From assembly GCA_049585795.1 (NCBI GenBank), contig JBAVAQ010000026.1, forward strand, positions 186,001-250,000: DNA of 64,000 bases, read 5' to 3'. Shown here in pieces: positions 7,404 through 16,528 of this stretch. This stretch comes from JABDBE01 sp049585795. GTDB taxonomy: Bacteria; Acidobacteriota; Terriglobia; Terriglobales; Acidobacteriaceae. Below the pieces are notes generated by a model. It did not search any database, was not told the origin of the DNA, and was given only the letters and a program-made list of their open reading frames with translations. Position 1 is the stretch's first letter; every line of letters begins with the position of its first letter. The position numbers were made by a program, and so were the translations under genes.

Positions 7404-9755
7404 TTAGCGCCCATGACCTCCATGAGAGCTGCTGGAGTGGCCGCCCGAACTGCCGTGGGAACCGGAGCTGCCGTGATAGCCTCCGTAGGAACCTGAGCTA
7501 TGGGAAGACGGCGCCGAATAGCTGCGTCCACCACCATACGATCCGCCGTAGGAGGGCCGGCTATAGCCGCGATATCCGCCGTAGCTGCCATAGTTGCTGT
7601 TGCCATAGGCTCGCGCCGAATAGCTTCCCCGATTCGGGGCTGATGGATAATCGCGCGGCGCAGGCATGATTCGTCCCGTTGGGCGCGGCGCGTTGTTGGA
7701 CATGCTGCGTCCAAAGTAGGGAGTGGAGTAGGAACGCGAGAACGAAGGCGGCGTCGTGTTATGCGCTGACAGCGCCGGGCTTCCTTCCGGCGGTCGTGGC
7801 ACCGACCGTGACATAGGCGATGCTGCAGACGACCCTCCATATCTCGCACTGCTTCCGCTGGAAGGAGAACGCTCGCTCTGCGGTGGCCGAGGGACGTTGT
7901 GGTTCATCGCCATCTGCGTGGGCTCCGACCGGTTCGACATGGTTGAGCCGTGATTGCTGCTGCCGAGGCTCTCCGGCGGCCGAGGTACCGAGCGTCCAGC
8001 TGGCTGTGGCATGGACCTCGCGCTGTTTTCGGGCATGCGGGCTGTGGATTCTGCGGCGGTATTGCGCGCTGTCGCAGTTCCCATGTTCCGCGCTGCCGTG
8101 GATCTTGAAAAACTGGCTGGCGGGGTCATTCTGCTAACCGTCGGTCGCGAGGCAACTCCCGCAGGCGGCCTTGCGGCAGGCAGACTCGCTTTTGCCCCAA
8201 GCACGCTGGCGCGCGTGGGCGAGATGCCAGGCTTGCTGATATTAGCGCTGGAAAGGCTTCGCACCGCGCTGGGGGTAATCTTAGCCATGTTCCCCCGAAC
8301 CGGTAGGCCGCGCTCCAGTGTGTTGCCGGAAACTGCGGTCAGACCCCTTGCATTGGCATAACGCGGCATGGCGACGCCGTTCCGGCCATAGAATCCGCCG
8401 GCATTCCGGTTGTTGTAATAGTTGTTGGTGATGTGGTTGATATTGGTGATCCGCGTGTTGCTGATGTTGACGTTCCGGAAATAGCCCCGGCCGGCGCCAT
8501 ACCACGGAAAGAATGGCTCACCAAAACCGAGCGGGCACCAGCCAAATCCGCCGCCGAAGCCAAAACCAAAGCCAATGCCAAAGCGCGGGCCTCCAAACCA
8601 GGCCACCATCGCGGGAGAGTACCAAGGCCGAGCCCAATACGGTCCAGGAGCCCAGCCCCAGTAGCCTCCGAACGATACCCAGCGGCCATAGTGGAAGGGA
8701 GCGAATCCCCATGGGGCAGCGTCGACCCAGGTCCATCCCCACGGATTTTGGTAGATCCACTGTCCGTCGCTATACGGCACCCAACCCGGTGCGACTGTAG
8801 TCGGAATCCACACCGGCCCGTAGTCCGGCGTTTGACGCCAGGCTCCGTACTCATCGAGATCTCCAGCTCCGACTACGCCCGGCGCGACGTAGCGCGCCGA
8901 GATTGAATTATCTTCATGCTTGTCGCGAACCTGGCACCACTGGTCGAAGCCATCCGGCGCGGGTGCGGCGCTAATCTGATGCGTCAGGGAATTGCCATTG
9001 CTGAACCGCGCCTGTTGACCCTCGTGCACGCGCACCGCGGGGCCTTGACCGGTAGCTTCGCCTTCACCCTTCCACACGGTTACCAGCGTTGTGTCTGCGT
9101 TGGGATCTACATCGAACCGGTAATCGCCGGACTTGGTCACAGTGAACGCCTGATTCGGCGTATCGATCTCGTACACCTCGCCGGCGTAGAGCTTGCGTAC
9201 GTGCACGTTCAACGTGCCCTGATGCAACTCCACCTGCACGGCGTCATTGGTGACGTTGGTCAGCGTCAAACTGGTCTCGGAACTGATTCGCATCACGCCG
9301 GTACCGAGATTCAGCTCGGCGCGTGAATCTTTGTCAGCCCAAACGTTATCGCCGATTGTCAGCGGACGGTTCAGCGAACCCTGCACCCAATCGCCAGTGC
9401 CTTGGGGCTGAACCGAAACCGATCCGCTCATGTAGCCGAGAGCGGCAACGCGGCCGGGAGGGTTATTTTGGTCGCCTGAGGACGGCATTTGCTGCCCTGC
9501 CGGAGGTGGCGGCGCTTGCTGCGTAGGATAAGCGGACTGATCGCCAGCCGACGCCTGCCCCCCGGGTGGCAGATCCTGCTCGGAAGGCCCTGCCTGTCCT
9601 GATGGAGGGGGTGGCGCCTGATCTCCTGGGTAGGCGGATTGTTGATCGGGTGGAGGTGGAGCTGTGTCCTGCGCTGCTGCGGAAGTTGTTGCCGTGGTTA
9701 CAGCCAGAAGTGCGACCAAAAAGCTAACTTGCAATAAGCGCCCGAAATTTTTCAT
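7404..9755 (-). CDS. Secreted FecR/DUF6600 protein with low-complexity tail
   Basis: This 783-residue exported protein has a signal peptide (VALLAVTTATTSAAAQ) and a Pro/Gln/Gly-rich linker (residues about 30-105). A FecR-like beta domain with LNLGTGVMRISSETSLTL and VYEIDTPNQAFTVTKSGDYRFDV follows at about 106-260. A Trp/Tyr-rich DUF6600 region (DYGPVWIPTTVAPGWVPYSDGQWIY...) comes next, then a long Ser/Gly/Tyr/Arg-rich disordered C-terminus. It is probably a surface or periplasmic structural protein. No FecA or FecI partner adjoins it, so iron signalling is not supported. Confidence 0.8.
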   Translation of the reverse strand: MKNFGRLLQVSFLVALLAVTTATTSAAAQDTAPPPPDQQSAYPGDQAPPPPSGQAGPSEQDLPPGGQASAGDQSAYPTQQAPPPPAGQQMPSSGDQNNPPGRVAALGYMSGSVSVQPQGTGDWVQGSLNRPLTIGDNVWADKDSRAELNLGTGVMRISSETSLTLTNVTNDAVQVELHQGTLNVHVRKLYAGEVYEIDTPNQAFTVTKSGDYRFDVDPNADTTLVTVWKGEGEATGQGPAVRVHEGQQARFSNGNSLTHQISAAPAPDGFDQWCQVRDKHEDNSISARYVAPGVVGAGDLDEYGAWRQTPDYGPVWIPTTVAPGWVPYSDGQWIYQNPWGWTWVDAAPWGFAPFHYGRWVSFGGYWGWAPGPYWARPWYSPAMVAWFGGPRFGIGFGFGFGGGFGWCPLGFGEPFFPWYGAGRGYFRNVNISNTRITNINHITNNYYNNRNAGGFYGRNGVAMPRYANARGLTAVSGNTLERGLPVRGNMAKITPSAVRSLSSANISKPGISPTRASVLGAKASLPAARPPAGVASRPTVSRMTPPASFSRSTAARNMGTATARNTAAESTARMPENSARSMPQPAGRSVPRPPESLGSSNHGSTMSNRSEPTQMAMNHNVPRPPQSERSPSSGSSARYGGSSAASPMSRSVPRPPEGSPALSAHNTTPPSFSRSYSTPYFGRSMSNNAPRPTGRIMPAPRDYPSAPNRGSYSARAYGNSNYGSYGGYRGYSRPSYGGSYGGGRSYSAPSSHSSGSYGGYHGSSGSHGSSGGHSSSSHGGHGR

Positions 9756-10139
9756 GACCCGATCCCCCGAGAACGCCGCGAGTCGCTTGCTGCGTTCCTT
9801 TCAGCCGCTTACGCCGACGCCACTTGAAGCGAGGCGCAGGTGACTGAATACCGCTGCCTCTAAGGATTAGAACACCCAATTGGGGGAAGAGTTGCAGAAG
9901 AGTTACCGACGTACCGAGATGCGGCAGGCTGTTGCCAGGTTGCTCGATTGGTGGACGTTTAGAACCGGCAGACGGGGCGCCGCGCCACGGCTTCATCGCG
10001 AAACATCTGGTGGGAAACTGGTTACCTTCGTCACCCCGCTAAACCTGCCGTTACGCATAGGTTCCCCCTGCCCTGTGCTAGCTTTTTCTTTGGCCCGACT
10101 CGGAATCCGGCGCGGCCGCAGAATACTGGCGCTGGAAGT
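9756..10139. other. Upstream region between divergent genes
   Basis: This 384-bp region separates the minus-strand FecR-like gene from the plus-strand sigma54 activator and should contain both promoters. I see no clear sigma54 element, hairpin terminator or riboswitch. The frames crossing it lack family similarity. Confidence 0.4.
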
Positions 10140-11507
10140 GTGTGCAGACAGTCGCGGGGGGATGCATTGGAAGCAGGTGCGGCGGTTCAGCGTGAGGTCG
10201 CTCAGCGTGAGATTCATGGCACGAAATTCCTCGTGGCTAGTGGCACGATGCAGCGCTTCATGGCCATGGTCGAGCGGGTGGCGGGGCACACTGAGACCGT
10301 CCTGATCACCGGGGAAACCGGCACCGGCAAGGAACTGATTGCCTGCAGCATCCACGAATTCTCCTATCGCAATGGCAAGCCTTGGATCGACATCAACTGC
10401 GCCGCTCTGCCTGAGCACCTGGTCGAAAGCGAACTGTTTGGCTACGAAAAAGGTGCTTTCAGCGGGGCTGACAATTCGAAGCCGGGGCTTTTCGAATTGG
10501 CCGACAAGGGAACCCTGTTCCTGGACGAAATCGGCGAATTGCCATCCCATATTCAAGTCAAGCTGTTACGTGTGCTGGATGGTGCCGCCTACTACCGTTT
10601 GGGCGGACATCGCAAAATCACCGTTGACGTTCGGATCGTCGCAGCCACCAATCAGGATCTGGAAGCCGCCGTGGGCGAGGGACGTTTCCGCAAAGATCTT
10701 TTTCATCGTCTGAGCCAGTTTGAGCTGCGAGTTCCGCCGTTACGCGAGCGGGCGGAAGATGTGGTCGCGCTGGCGGAGCATTTTCTGAGGCTCAAGTCGG
10801 CGGAAATGAAGTTCAATGCTGAAGCCTTGCGGGCGCTTCAATCACACTCGTGGCCGGGGAATGTTCGCGAACTGCGGAACATTGTTGCGAAGATCGCAAT
10901 GGCCGCTTCTGGTCCGGAGATAGGCGAGGCCAATGTGCGCGCGGAACTTTCGGCGGAACAGCAAAAGACCGCGATTCCATTACCCTCCGGAGATCTCCAG
11001 GACATGGAACGACAGATGGTGATGAAGGCGCTTGAAAACAGCGGAGGCCATCGGGCGAAAGCCGCTGAGCAACTGGGAATTTCGCGCCGGACTTTGACCC
11101 GGAAGCTGGGCGAATACAAGATCACCGCTGCCTTCAGCGATAAGAGCCGTGCGTTGGGGACGCTCAGCCTGAAGCAGAAGAAATTTTTTCGCGCCAAAGT
11201 GAAGTTGGCGGTAACGCTCAAAGACGGACAGGGCCAGGAAATACACGCCACGGCAGTCAATCTCAGTGTCGGCGGCATGGGCCTCGAAGGATTGCCCGAT
11301 CCGCGACGATCGGAAGGGCTCATGGACATCAGCTTTGTCCTGCCCGACAGCCAAAGCCGCATCGAGGCGAAAGTACAAATCGTCTGGGCGGATCTCGAGG
11401 GGCGGGCTGGAGCTACGTTCGTGGTGATCGATCCCGCGGTCTACAAAGAGCTGCAGGAGTGGACCAACCAGCGGATGAAAGAAGAGGGTTGGGAACTGCC
11501 TCTGTAA
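10140..11507 (+). CDS. Sigma54-dependent activator fused to a PilZ domain
   Basis: This 455-residue regulator has an AAA+ sigma54-interaction domain with Walker A GETGTGKE (58-65), loop GAFSGA (105-110, usually GAFTGA) and Walker B GTLFLDEIG (124-132). A Fis-type helix-turn-helix follows (KAAEQLGISRRTLTRKL, about 310-330). The C-terminal PilZ-like domain (FRAKVKLAVTL...ATAVNLSVGGMGLEGLP) suggests control by cyclic di-GMP. There is no N-terminal receiver. GTG at 10140 is the outermost start; a TTG about 27 nt later, after GGGGGGA, is an alternative. Confidence 0.85.
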   Translation: MCRQSRGDALEAGAAVQREVAQREIHGTKFLVASGTMQRFMAMVERVAGHTETVLITGETGTGKELIACSIHEFSYRNGKPWIDINCAALPEHLVESELFGYEKGAFSGADNSKPGLFELADKGTLFLDEIGELPSHIQVKLLRVLDGAAYYRLGGHRKITVDVRIVAATNQDLEAAVGEGRFRKDLFHRLSQFELRVPPLRERAEDVVALAEHFLRLKSAEMKFNAEALRALQSHSWPGNVRELRNIVAKIAMAASGPEIGEANVRAELSAEQQKTAIPLPSGDLQDMERQMVMKALENSGGHRAKAAEQLGISRRTLTRKLGEYKITAAFSDKSRALGTLSLKQKKFFRAKVKLAVTLKDGQGQEIHATAVNLSVGGMGLEGLPDPRRSEGLMDISFVLPDSQSRIEAKVQIVWADLEGRAGATFVVIDPAVYKELQEWTNQRMKEEGWELPL

Positions 11508-11607
11508 GTGACAACCGTTCCTGCCAAGTTTGAGTCTTGCCCCTCGGCGCCCTGCCGAGACATCCTGTGAGGCTGCCTGATAGCTTCTAGTAAGATAGTT
11601 CTGTCGA

Positions 11608-12087
11608 ATGCCCAAGAAGCTTTCCCATTACGATCATTCGGGACGAGCGCGAATGGTCGATGTCTCGGCAAAATCAGTTACCAAGCGCGAGGCGGAGGCC
11701 AGCGCCTTCGTGGTCTTGAAGCCGAAAGTACTCAACGCATTGCCTAAAAATCCTAAGGGCGACGCTTTAGAGGTGGCGCGGCTGGCAGGAATCATGGCCG
11801 CGAAACGAACCGCCGATCTGATTCCCATGTGCCATCCTTTGCCGTTGTCCCACGTTGATGTGGAAATGCGCGTGTGCGAGAATGGCGTCGCGATTGCCTC
11901 AAAAATTTCAACCACGGCGGTGACCGGCGTGGAGATGGAAGCTCTGATGGCTGCCAGTATCGCCGCGCTCACCGTGTACGATATGTGCAAGGGCCTTGAT
12001 AAAGGCATCGAGATTCGCGAAATCGTGCTCGAGCGGAAATCCGGCGGACGCAGCGGTGATTATCGGCGCGTCCGCAAAAAGATTTAG
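11608..12087 (+). CDS. moaC: Cyclic pyranopterin monophosphate synthase MoaC
   Basis: This 159-residue protein matches MoaC throughout. It has MVDVSAKSVTKREAEASA near residue 16, LIPMCHPLPLSHVDV near 71-85, VTGVEMEALMAASIAALTVYDMCKGLDKG near 111-140, and the terminal KSGGRSGDYRR. With MoaA, MoaC converts GTP to cyclic pyranopterin in molybdenum cofactor synthesis. It lies 9 bp before a response regulator and 0.8 kb before mog/moaB. The window also encodes two molybdopterin enzymes that need this cofactor. Confidence 0.96.
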   Translation: MPKKLSHYDHSGRARMVDVSAKSVTKREAEASAFVVLKPKVLNALPKNPKGDALEVARLAGIMAAKRTADLIPMCHPLPLSHVDVEMRVCENGVAIASKISTTAVTGVEMEALMAASIAALTVYDMCKGLDKGIEIREIVLERKSGGRSGDYRRVRKKI

Positions 12088-12095
12088 CGCGTTCC

Positions 12096-12872
12096 ATGGC
12101 TAACAACGTAAGACTCCTGCTGGTGGATGACAATCCGATGGTGCTGGGGTTGCTGCGCGCGGCGCTGACTCCGCTTGCCAAGGTAACCACCGCGACCGAC
12201 GCGGCCGATGCACTGCTTAAAGCTGTCGACGACCCTCCTGATTTGCTGGTGTGCGACTACCGCATGCCCGGGATGGATGGTCGCCAGTTGGTCGAAAAAC
12301 TAAGAAGCCGTCCGCGGACCGCTGATGCTGCGATTATCCTGGTCGCGACGAAGACTGACATCAGCGAAAAACTCAGCACCGCCGATCTTCCCGTCGACGA
12401 CTTTGTTGAGAAGCCATTCTTCCTGCGGGAAGCGACGCAGCGCATCAAGCGGGTGATCGACAAAATCGCGCTGGAGAAAATGGCCAAGACCGCTCCCTCG
12501 GACGGAGTGTTGCGCGGCAGCCTGCTGCAGATGAATGTCATCGACCTGGTGCAGTCGCTGGAGATGGGCCGCAAGAGCTGTTCCCTCACGCTCACCAACA
12601 AAAATGACAAGTGCGAACTGTACTTCAAAGATGGCCAGGTCACGCACGCGACTTATGGCTCGCTGATTGGCGATCCGGCGGTGTTCAAAGTTCTACGCTG
12701 GACGGACGGCAACTTTGAAGTCAATTTCGAAGGCAAGACCAGCCAGCAGACCACACAGTTGAATACGCAAGGCCTGTTGATGGAAGGCCTGCGCCAGCTC
12801 GATGAAGCGCAACGCGACGGCGGCGGGGGAAAACCCGAGGAGGAAGAAGAAGATGTCCTCCTCGATTCCTGA
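12096..12872 (+). CDS. Response regulator with DUF4388 (PATAN) domain
   Basis: This 258-residue protein has an N-terminal receiver: LLLVDDNPMVLGLL, phosphoacceptor LLVCDYRMPGMDG with D near residue 52, and conserved K in VEKPF near 107. A DUF4388/PATAN domain follows (LRGSLLQMNVIDLVQSLEMGRKSCSLTLTNKNDKCELYFKDGQVTHATYG...). It has no DNA-binding domain and so probably acts by protein contacts, as in PatA or gliding regulators. It lies between moaC and mog in one plausible transcript and overlaps mog by 20 bp, though no functional link is evident. Confidence 0.9.
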   Translation: MANNVRLLLVDDNPMVLGLLRAALTPLAKVTTATDAADALLKAVDDPPDLLVCDYRMPGMDGRQLVEKLRSRPRTADAAIILVATKTDISEKLSTADLPVDDFVEKPFFLREATQRIKRVIDKIALEKMAKTAPSDGVLRGSLLQMNVIDLVQSLEMGRKSCSLTLTNKNDKCELYFKDGQVTHATYGSLIGDPAVFKVLRWTDGNFEVNFEGKTSQQTTQLNTQGLLMEGLRQLDEAQRDGGGGKPEEEEEDVLLDS

Positions 12873-13380
12873 AGCCACGAATCCCGAAGGCCGCACTTCC
12901 GAAGCACTCACCGCAGCCGTCATCACAGTCAGCGATTCTTGCGCAAGCGGCGACCGCGCGGACGTCTCCGGCCCGGCGGTTGGTGAGCTGCTCAGAAAAA
13001 GAAATTTTGCGGTCATTGGGACTGAAGTTGTTCCGGATGACCAGCCCGCCATTCAGAAGGCAATTGCGTACTGGGTTCAGGAAGCGCAACTCGTCGTCAC
13101 AACTGGCGGAACGGGAATCGCCGAGCGCGATGTCACGCCCGAAGCCACCCGCGCCGTCTGCGAACGCCTGCTCGAAGGAGTTGCCGAGCGCATGCGTTTC
13201 GAAGGCGCGAAGAAGACGCCGTTCACCGCACTTAGCCGGGGGGTCTGCGGAGTCCGAGGAAAGTCTTTGATCTTAAACCTGCCTGGAAGTCCCGGCGGCG
13301 CAGTGGATTCGCTCGAAGCCGTGATTGACCTTCTGCCCCACGCCCTGCAGTTGCTCAGCGGAAATACCAAACACGAATAA
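12853..13380 (+). CDS. Molybdopterin adenylyltransferase-like MogA/MoaB
   Basis: This 175-residue MoCF-fold protein has AAVITVSDSCASGDRADVSGPAVGELL near the N-terminus, the substrate-binding VVTTGGTGIAERDVTPEAT near residues 80-100, and LILNLPGSPGGAVDSLEAV near 138-156. MogA activates molybdopterin by adenylylation before molybdate insertion; MoaB is a close paralogue, so the exact symbol is left open. ATG at 12853 follows GAGGAGGAAGAAG, and the first 20 bp overlap the preceding response regulator gene. Confidence 0.92.
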   Translation: MSSSIPEATNPEGRTSEALTAAVITVSDSCASGDRADVSGPAVGELLRKRNFAVIGTEVVPDDQPAIQKAIAYWVQEAQLVVTTGGTGIAERDVTPEATRAVCERLLEGVAERMRFEGAKKTPFTALSRGVCGVRGKSLILNLPGSPGGAVDSLEAVIDLLPHALQLLSGNTKHE

Positions 13381-13529
13381 GCGAGGCACACATGGGGCCC
13401 GGCCGCTCCGGCTGGCGGAGCGAAGCTCGGCACAATCCGCCGTACCGCAAAGGTTGCTGCAAGTATCACTCCCACTCACGTTCTGCTAAAGGTAGTCTAG
13501 CCCCAGATTTCCTAGCTAGAGGAGGTACC

Positions 13530-15050
13530 GTGATCCGTCGATTGGTGTGCCTCGTCGCCTTAGCCCTCTGCGGGACCTGTCTTGCAGCCGATGACGTGTC
13601 TCAACCTTCCCTGACCGTCTACAACCAGAACTTCGCGGTAGTGCGGCAGGAGCTTCCGCTGGAGTTGAAGGCGGGAGTGAACAGCATCCGGGTCACGGAC
13701 ATCACCATGCATCTGGAACCGGATTCAGTGATCCTGCGCGATCCCACCGGCAAACATCCTATTCAGGTGCTGGAACAGAACTACCGCGCTGATCCACTCT
13801 CGGAGTCTTTGTTGCTATCGCTGTACGAGGGCAAGACGCTGAACTTTTTGGTGCAACGCCCAGGCAAAGAAGAAATCGTCCCGGTCAAGATTATCCGCAG
13901 CGGATTCACCCCACATAACTACATGGCCATGAACCGCTATGGCTCACAATATAGCCAGGCGCAGGTGGCCTACAGCCAACCCGGCGGCGATCAACCGATT
14001 GTCGAAATCGACGGCGTGGTGCGCTTTGGCTTGCCGGGGCTGCCGTTGTTCCCGTCGCTTGCGGATGACAGTGTGCTGAAGCCGACCCTGCAATGGCTTT
14101 TGTCTTCAGAGAAAACGGGTTCAGTCCGTGCGGAGTTTTCCTATGTGACGGGCGGACTCACCTGGGAAGCGGATTACAACATCGTGGCTCCAGAAAAGGG
14201 GGATGCGGTAGACCTCGTGGGTTGGGTCACCATGGACAACCAGAGCGGCAAGACATTTGAGAATGCGCGCATCAAGCTGATGGCGGGAGATGTGAGCAAA
14301 ATTCAGCCAGGACAGGAATACGACCGGGTGCCAGTCTCTGCCTTGGCGAGCATCGGTGGCGGCCTAGGGCCGTCGGTGACGGAGAAAACTTTTGACGAAT
14401 ACCACCTTTACAGCCTTGCCCGTCCCGCGACCCTGCACGACCGCGAGACGAAGCAGGTAGAATTCATCCGTGCCACGGGCGTTTCCGCAAAGCAAGTCTA
14501 CGTCTACGACGGAGCCAAGATCGACCCCAATCGCTACCGCGGATGGAATTGGGAAAATGTCCGCAATGATAAAACCTACGGAACCGAATCAAACCCGAAG
14601 ATTTGGGTGATGCGGGAATTCGTCAACTCCGAGGCCAACCACCTGGGCATGCCGCTGCCCAAGGGACGCGTCCGTTTTTACCGTCGCGACGACGATGGCC
14701 AGATCGAGTTCACGGGTGAAAATGTCATCGATCACACGCCTCGCGACGAGACCATCCGCGTCTACACCGGAAACGCATTCGATCTCACCGGCGAACGCCG
14801 TCGCACTGACTACAGGCTGGACACGAACCAACGCTTTCTTGACGAATCATTTGAGATCGAGGTTCGCAATCACAAGAAGGAGCCGGTGAACGTTCGCGTG
14901 ATTGAGCATCTCTATCGCTGGACTACGTGGGACATCCGCTCGAAATCCGACGCTTACAGCAAAATGGACAGTCAGATGATCGAATTCCCGGTGACCGTAG
15001 AACCTGATGGCGAAAAGACAATCAGTTACACGGCACACTACACCTGGTAA
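13530..15050 (+). CDS. Secreted DUF4139 domain protein
   Basis: This protein of about 506 residues starts at GTG 13530 after GAGGAGGTACC and has a clear signal peptide (RRLVCLVALALCGTCLAAD). The body matches the DUF4139 family: SLTVYNQNFAVVRQELPLELKAGVNSIRV at the N-terminus, GGLTWEADYNIVAPEKGDAVDLVGWVTMDNQSGKTFENARIKLMAGDV in the middle, and a beta-rich C-terminus. The function of this exported family is unknown. The earlier frame start at 13392 would add residues encoded by a palindromic repeat and hide the signal peptide. Confidence 0.85.
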   Translation: MIRRLVCLVALALCGTCLAADDVSQPSLTVYNQNFAVVRQELPLELKAGVNSIRVTDITMHLEPDSVILRDPTGKHPIQVLEQNYRADPLSESLLLSLYEGKTLNFLVQRPGKEEIVPVKIIRSGFTPHNYMAMNRYGSQYSQAQVAYSQPGGDQPIVEIDGVVRFGLPGLPLFPSLADDSVLKPTLQWLLSSEKTGSVRAEFSYVTGGLTWEADYNIVAPEKGDAVDLVGWVTMDNQSGKTFENARIKLMAGDVSKIQPGQEYDRVPVSALASIGGGLGPSVTEKTFDEYHLYSLARPATLHDRETKQVEFIRATGVSAKQVYVYDGAKIDPNRYRGWNWENVRNDKTYGTESNPKIWVMREFVNSEANHLGMPLPKGRVRFYRRDDDGQIEFTGENVIDHTPRDETIRVYTGNAFDLTGERRRTDYRLDTNQRFLDESFEIEVRNHKKEPVNVRVIEHLYRWTTWDIRSKSDAYSKMDSQMIEFPVTVEPDGEKTISYTAHYTW

Positions 15051-15175
15051 AGCCGTCTTAAGCGTCACCCGGGGCCCGAAGTTCGTAAGACTGAATCGCA
15101 GTTTTGGAGTCGCAGCCCTAAAGACAGGTCGCCCTTCGAGTGACTGTCTTTCGCGTAAACTCTTAGTCTTACATC

Positions 15176-15832
15176 TTGAAGACGATCAAGCACATCCTTT
15201 CGCGCTACACGGCGTTTCTGTGGGCATTGCTGAAACCTCTGGGGGCGTGGGGTGTGCTGGTCGTGGCTGCGCTCGACGGCGCTTTCATTGGCCTTCCAGT
15301 GGACGCGGCGGTGGCCGGCTACGTCTACCACAATCACGCACGATTTTTTTTCTACGCTCTTATGGCGGCGGCCGGGTCGACGCTGGGCAGCATCGTCATC
15401 TACTTGATCGGATACAAGGGCGGCGAGGAATTGCTTCGCAAGCGCATCCCGCCGGCACGCTTCGAAAAGATTCACGCGGCGTTCGACAAGCATCCGTTCT
15501 GGAGCCTGATGTTGCCCGCGATGCTTCCCCCGCCCACACCCTTCAAACTGTTCGTTCTGGCGGCGGCAGTTTCCGAGATGAGCTTCCTGCGCTTCCTGAT
15601 CGCGATTTTCTCCGGCCGCTTCGTCCGGTTTTTCATCCTCGGACTGTTCACCATCAAGTTTGGTCCGGACGTCGTTCATTTGTTTGGGACTGTCTTCCGG
15701 CAACATTACTATTTGATCCTGGAAGCGATCTTAGCGGGATTGGTGATTTGGCTAGTGCTGCGGAGGAAGAAGAGAAAGATTTTAATCGCAGAGGACGCTG
15801 AGAATTCGCAGAGATCGCCGAGAAGCACCTGA
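15176..15832 (+). CDS. VTT/DedA-like membrane protein
   Basis: This 218-residue membrane protein has four or five hydrophobic segments. Its core, VVAALDGAFIGLPVDAAVAGYVY...AAAGSTLGSIVIYLIGYKGGEELLRK...PPPTPFKLFVLAAAV, resembles the VTT (DedA/YqaA) family of lipid scramblase-like proteins. The start is TTG at 15176, without a strong Shine-Dalgarno sequence. The last roughly 17 residues (ILIAEDAENSQRSPRST) are encoded by a dispersed repeat (about 15779-15832), so the native C-terminus was probably replaced by read-through into it. Confidence 0.8.
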   Translation: MKTIKHILSRYTAFLWALLKPLGAWGVLVVAALDGAFIGLPVDAAVAGYVYHNHARFFFYALMAAAGSTLGSIVIYLIGYKGGEELLRKRIPPARFEKIHAAFDKHPFWSLMLPAMLPPPTPFKLFVLAAAVSEMSFLRFLIAIFSGRFVRFFILGLFTIKFGPDVVHLFGTVFRQHYYLILEAILAGLVIWLVLRRKKRKILIAEDAENSQRSPRST

Positions 15833-15868
15833 CGCGCAAAATTCTCTCCGCGAGCTCCGCGATTTAAG
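15779..15868. repeat. Inverted pair of 9-nt period repeats
   Basis: TTAATCGCAGAGGACGCTGA is followed by an inverted relative (reverse complement of 15841-15868, TTAAATCGCGGAGCTCGC). A third relative, AAATCGCAGAGGTCGCTGAG, lies at 16484-16503. The first arm encodes the end of the VTT protein. Confidence 0.65.
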
Positions 15869-15871
15869 GTT

Positions 15872-16396
15872 TTACGCCGCCGCGCGATCGCCCTGACGGA
15901 AGGCTGCAGACAACGCCTGCAGCGCGATCGGTGTGGCAAACATTGCAGTTGTGAAAATCAAATCGCCCGCGAGCGCATGGCGAAAGAATGGCAGCGCGGC
16001 CGTGTAACACAGCATCAGGCCGCTCAGGTTCTTCGGATACATATCCCAGCTAGCCCAAGTCGCAAAATTACTCAACAGGAAGAACGAAACCGAACTGGCC
16101 AGCGCCGCACCGATCACCGGTACCCATTTGGTCTTCGCGCCCAGCCTCGTGCCCAGCCAGAGAATCGCGGCGTACCATGCGAAAGTCACGTAATGATCCC
16201 AAGTGAATGGATACGAATAGACCAGCTTCGTGAGAACCACGTCGGACGCAGCCAGCAGTGCGAACGGAATCCAGAGCTGGCGGCGCGGCCCACGGGCTCC
16301 GAAGAATAACAGCGAGCCGGTTACCGGAGTAAACATCCAAGGATGGGGCATGAACCGGACGGCGATCGCGAGCACGACAAACAAGTAAGCCAGCAT
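15872..16396 (-). CDS. DUF6580 family membrane protein
   Basis: This 174-residue protein has five or six hydrophobic helices and the opening AVRFMPHPWMFTPVTGSLLFFGARG, then FTWDHYVTFAWYAAILWLG and FLLSNFATWASWDMYPKNLSGLMLCYTAALPFF. This pattern fits the DUF6580 putative transport family, which resembles ECF-type S components. No ATPase or T component is adjacent. The substrate is unknown. Confidence 0.75.
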   Translation of the reverse strand: MLAYLFVVLAIAVRFMPHPWMFTPVTGSLLFFGARGPRRQLWIPFALLAASDVVLTKLVYSYPFTWDHYVTFAWYAAILWLGTRLGAKTKWVPVIGAALASSVSFFLLSNFATWASWDMYPKNLSGLMLCYTAALPFFRHALAGDLIFTTAMFATPIALQALSAAFRQGDRAAA

Positions 16397-16528
16397 GATG
16401 AAATCACCTCGATGACGTCAAGGAAGATTGTGGCCTGTCGGTGCGATGGCGTCAAGTCAGGTTTGCTATCGGCCCTAATCTTAAATCGCAGAGGTCGCTG
16501 AGAACATCAGCAGAGCGCGGGAGAGAAC

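Noticed and set aside
6686..7849. Long version of the cytochrome c frame
   Set aside because: The first 199 codons lie opposite or inside the FecR-like gene and lack similarity; a ribosome binding site and signal peptide start at 7252.
9756..10139. c-di-GMP riboswitch before the PilZ activator
   Set aside because: I found no GEMM-like conserved core in this gap.
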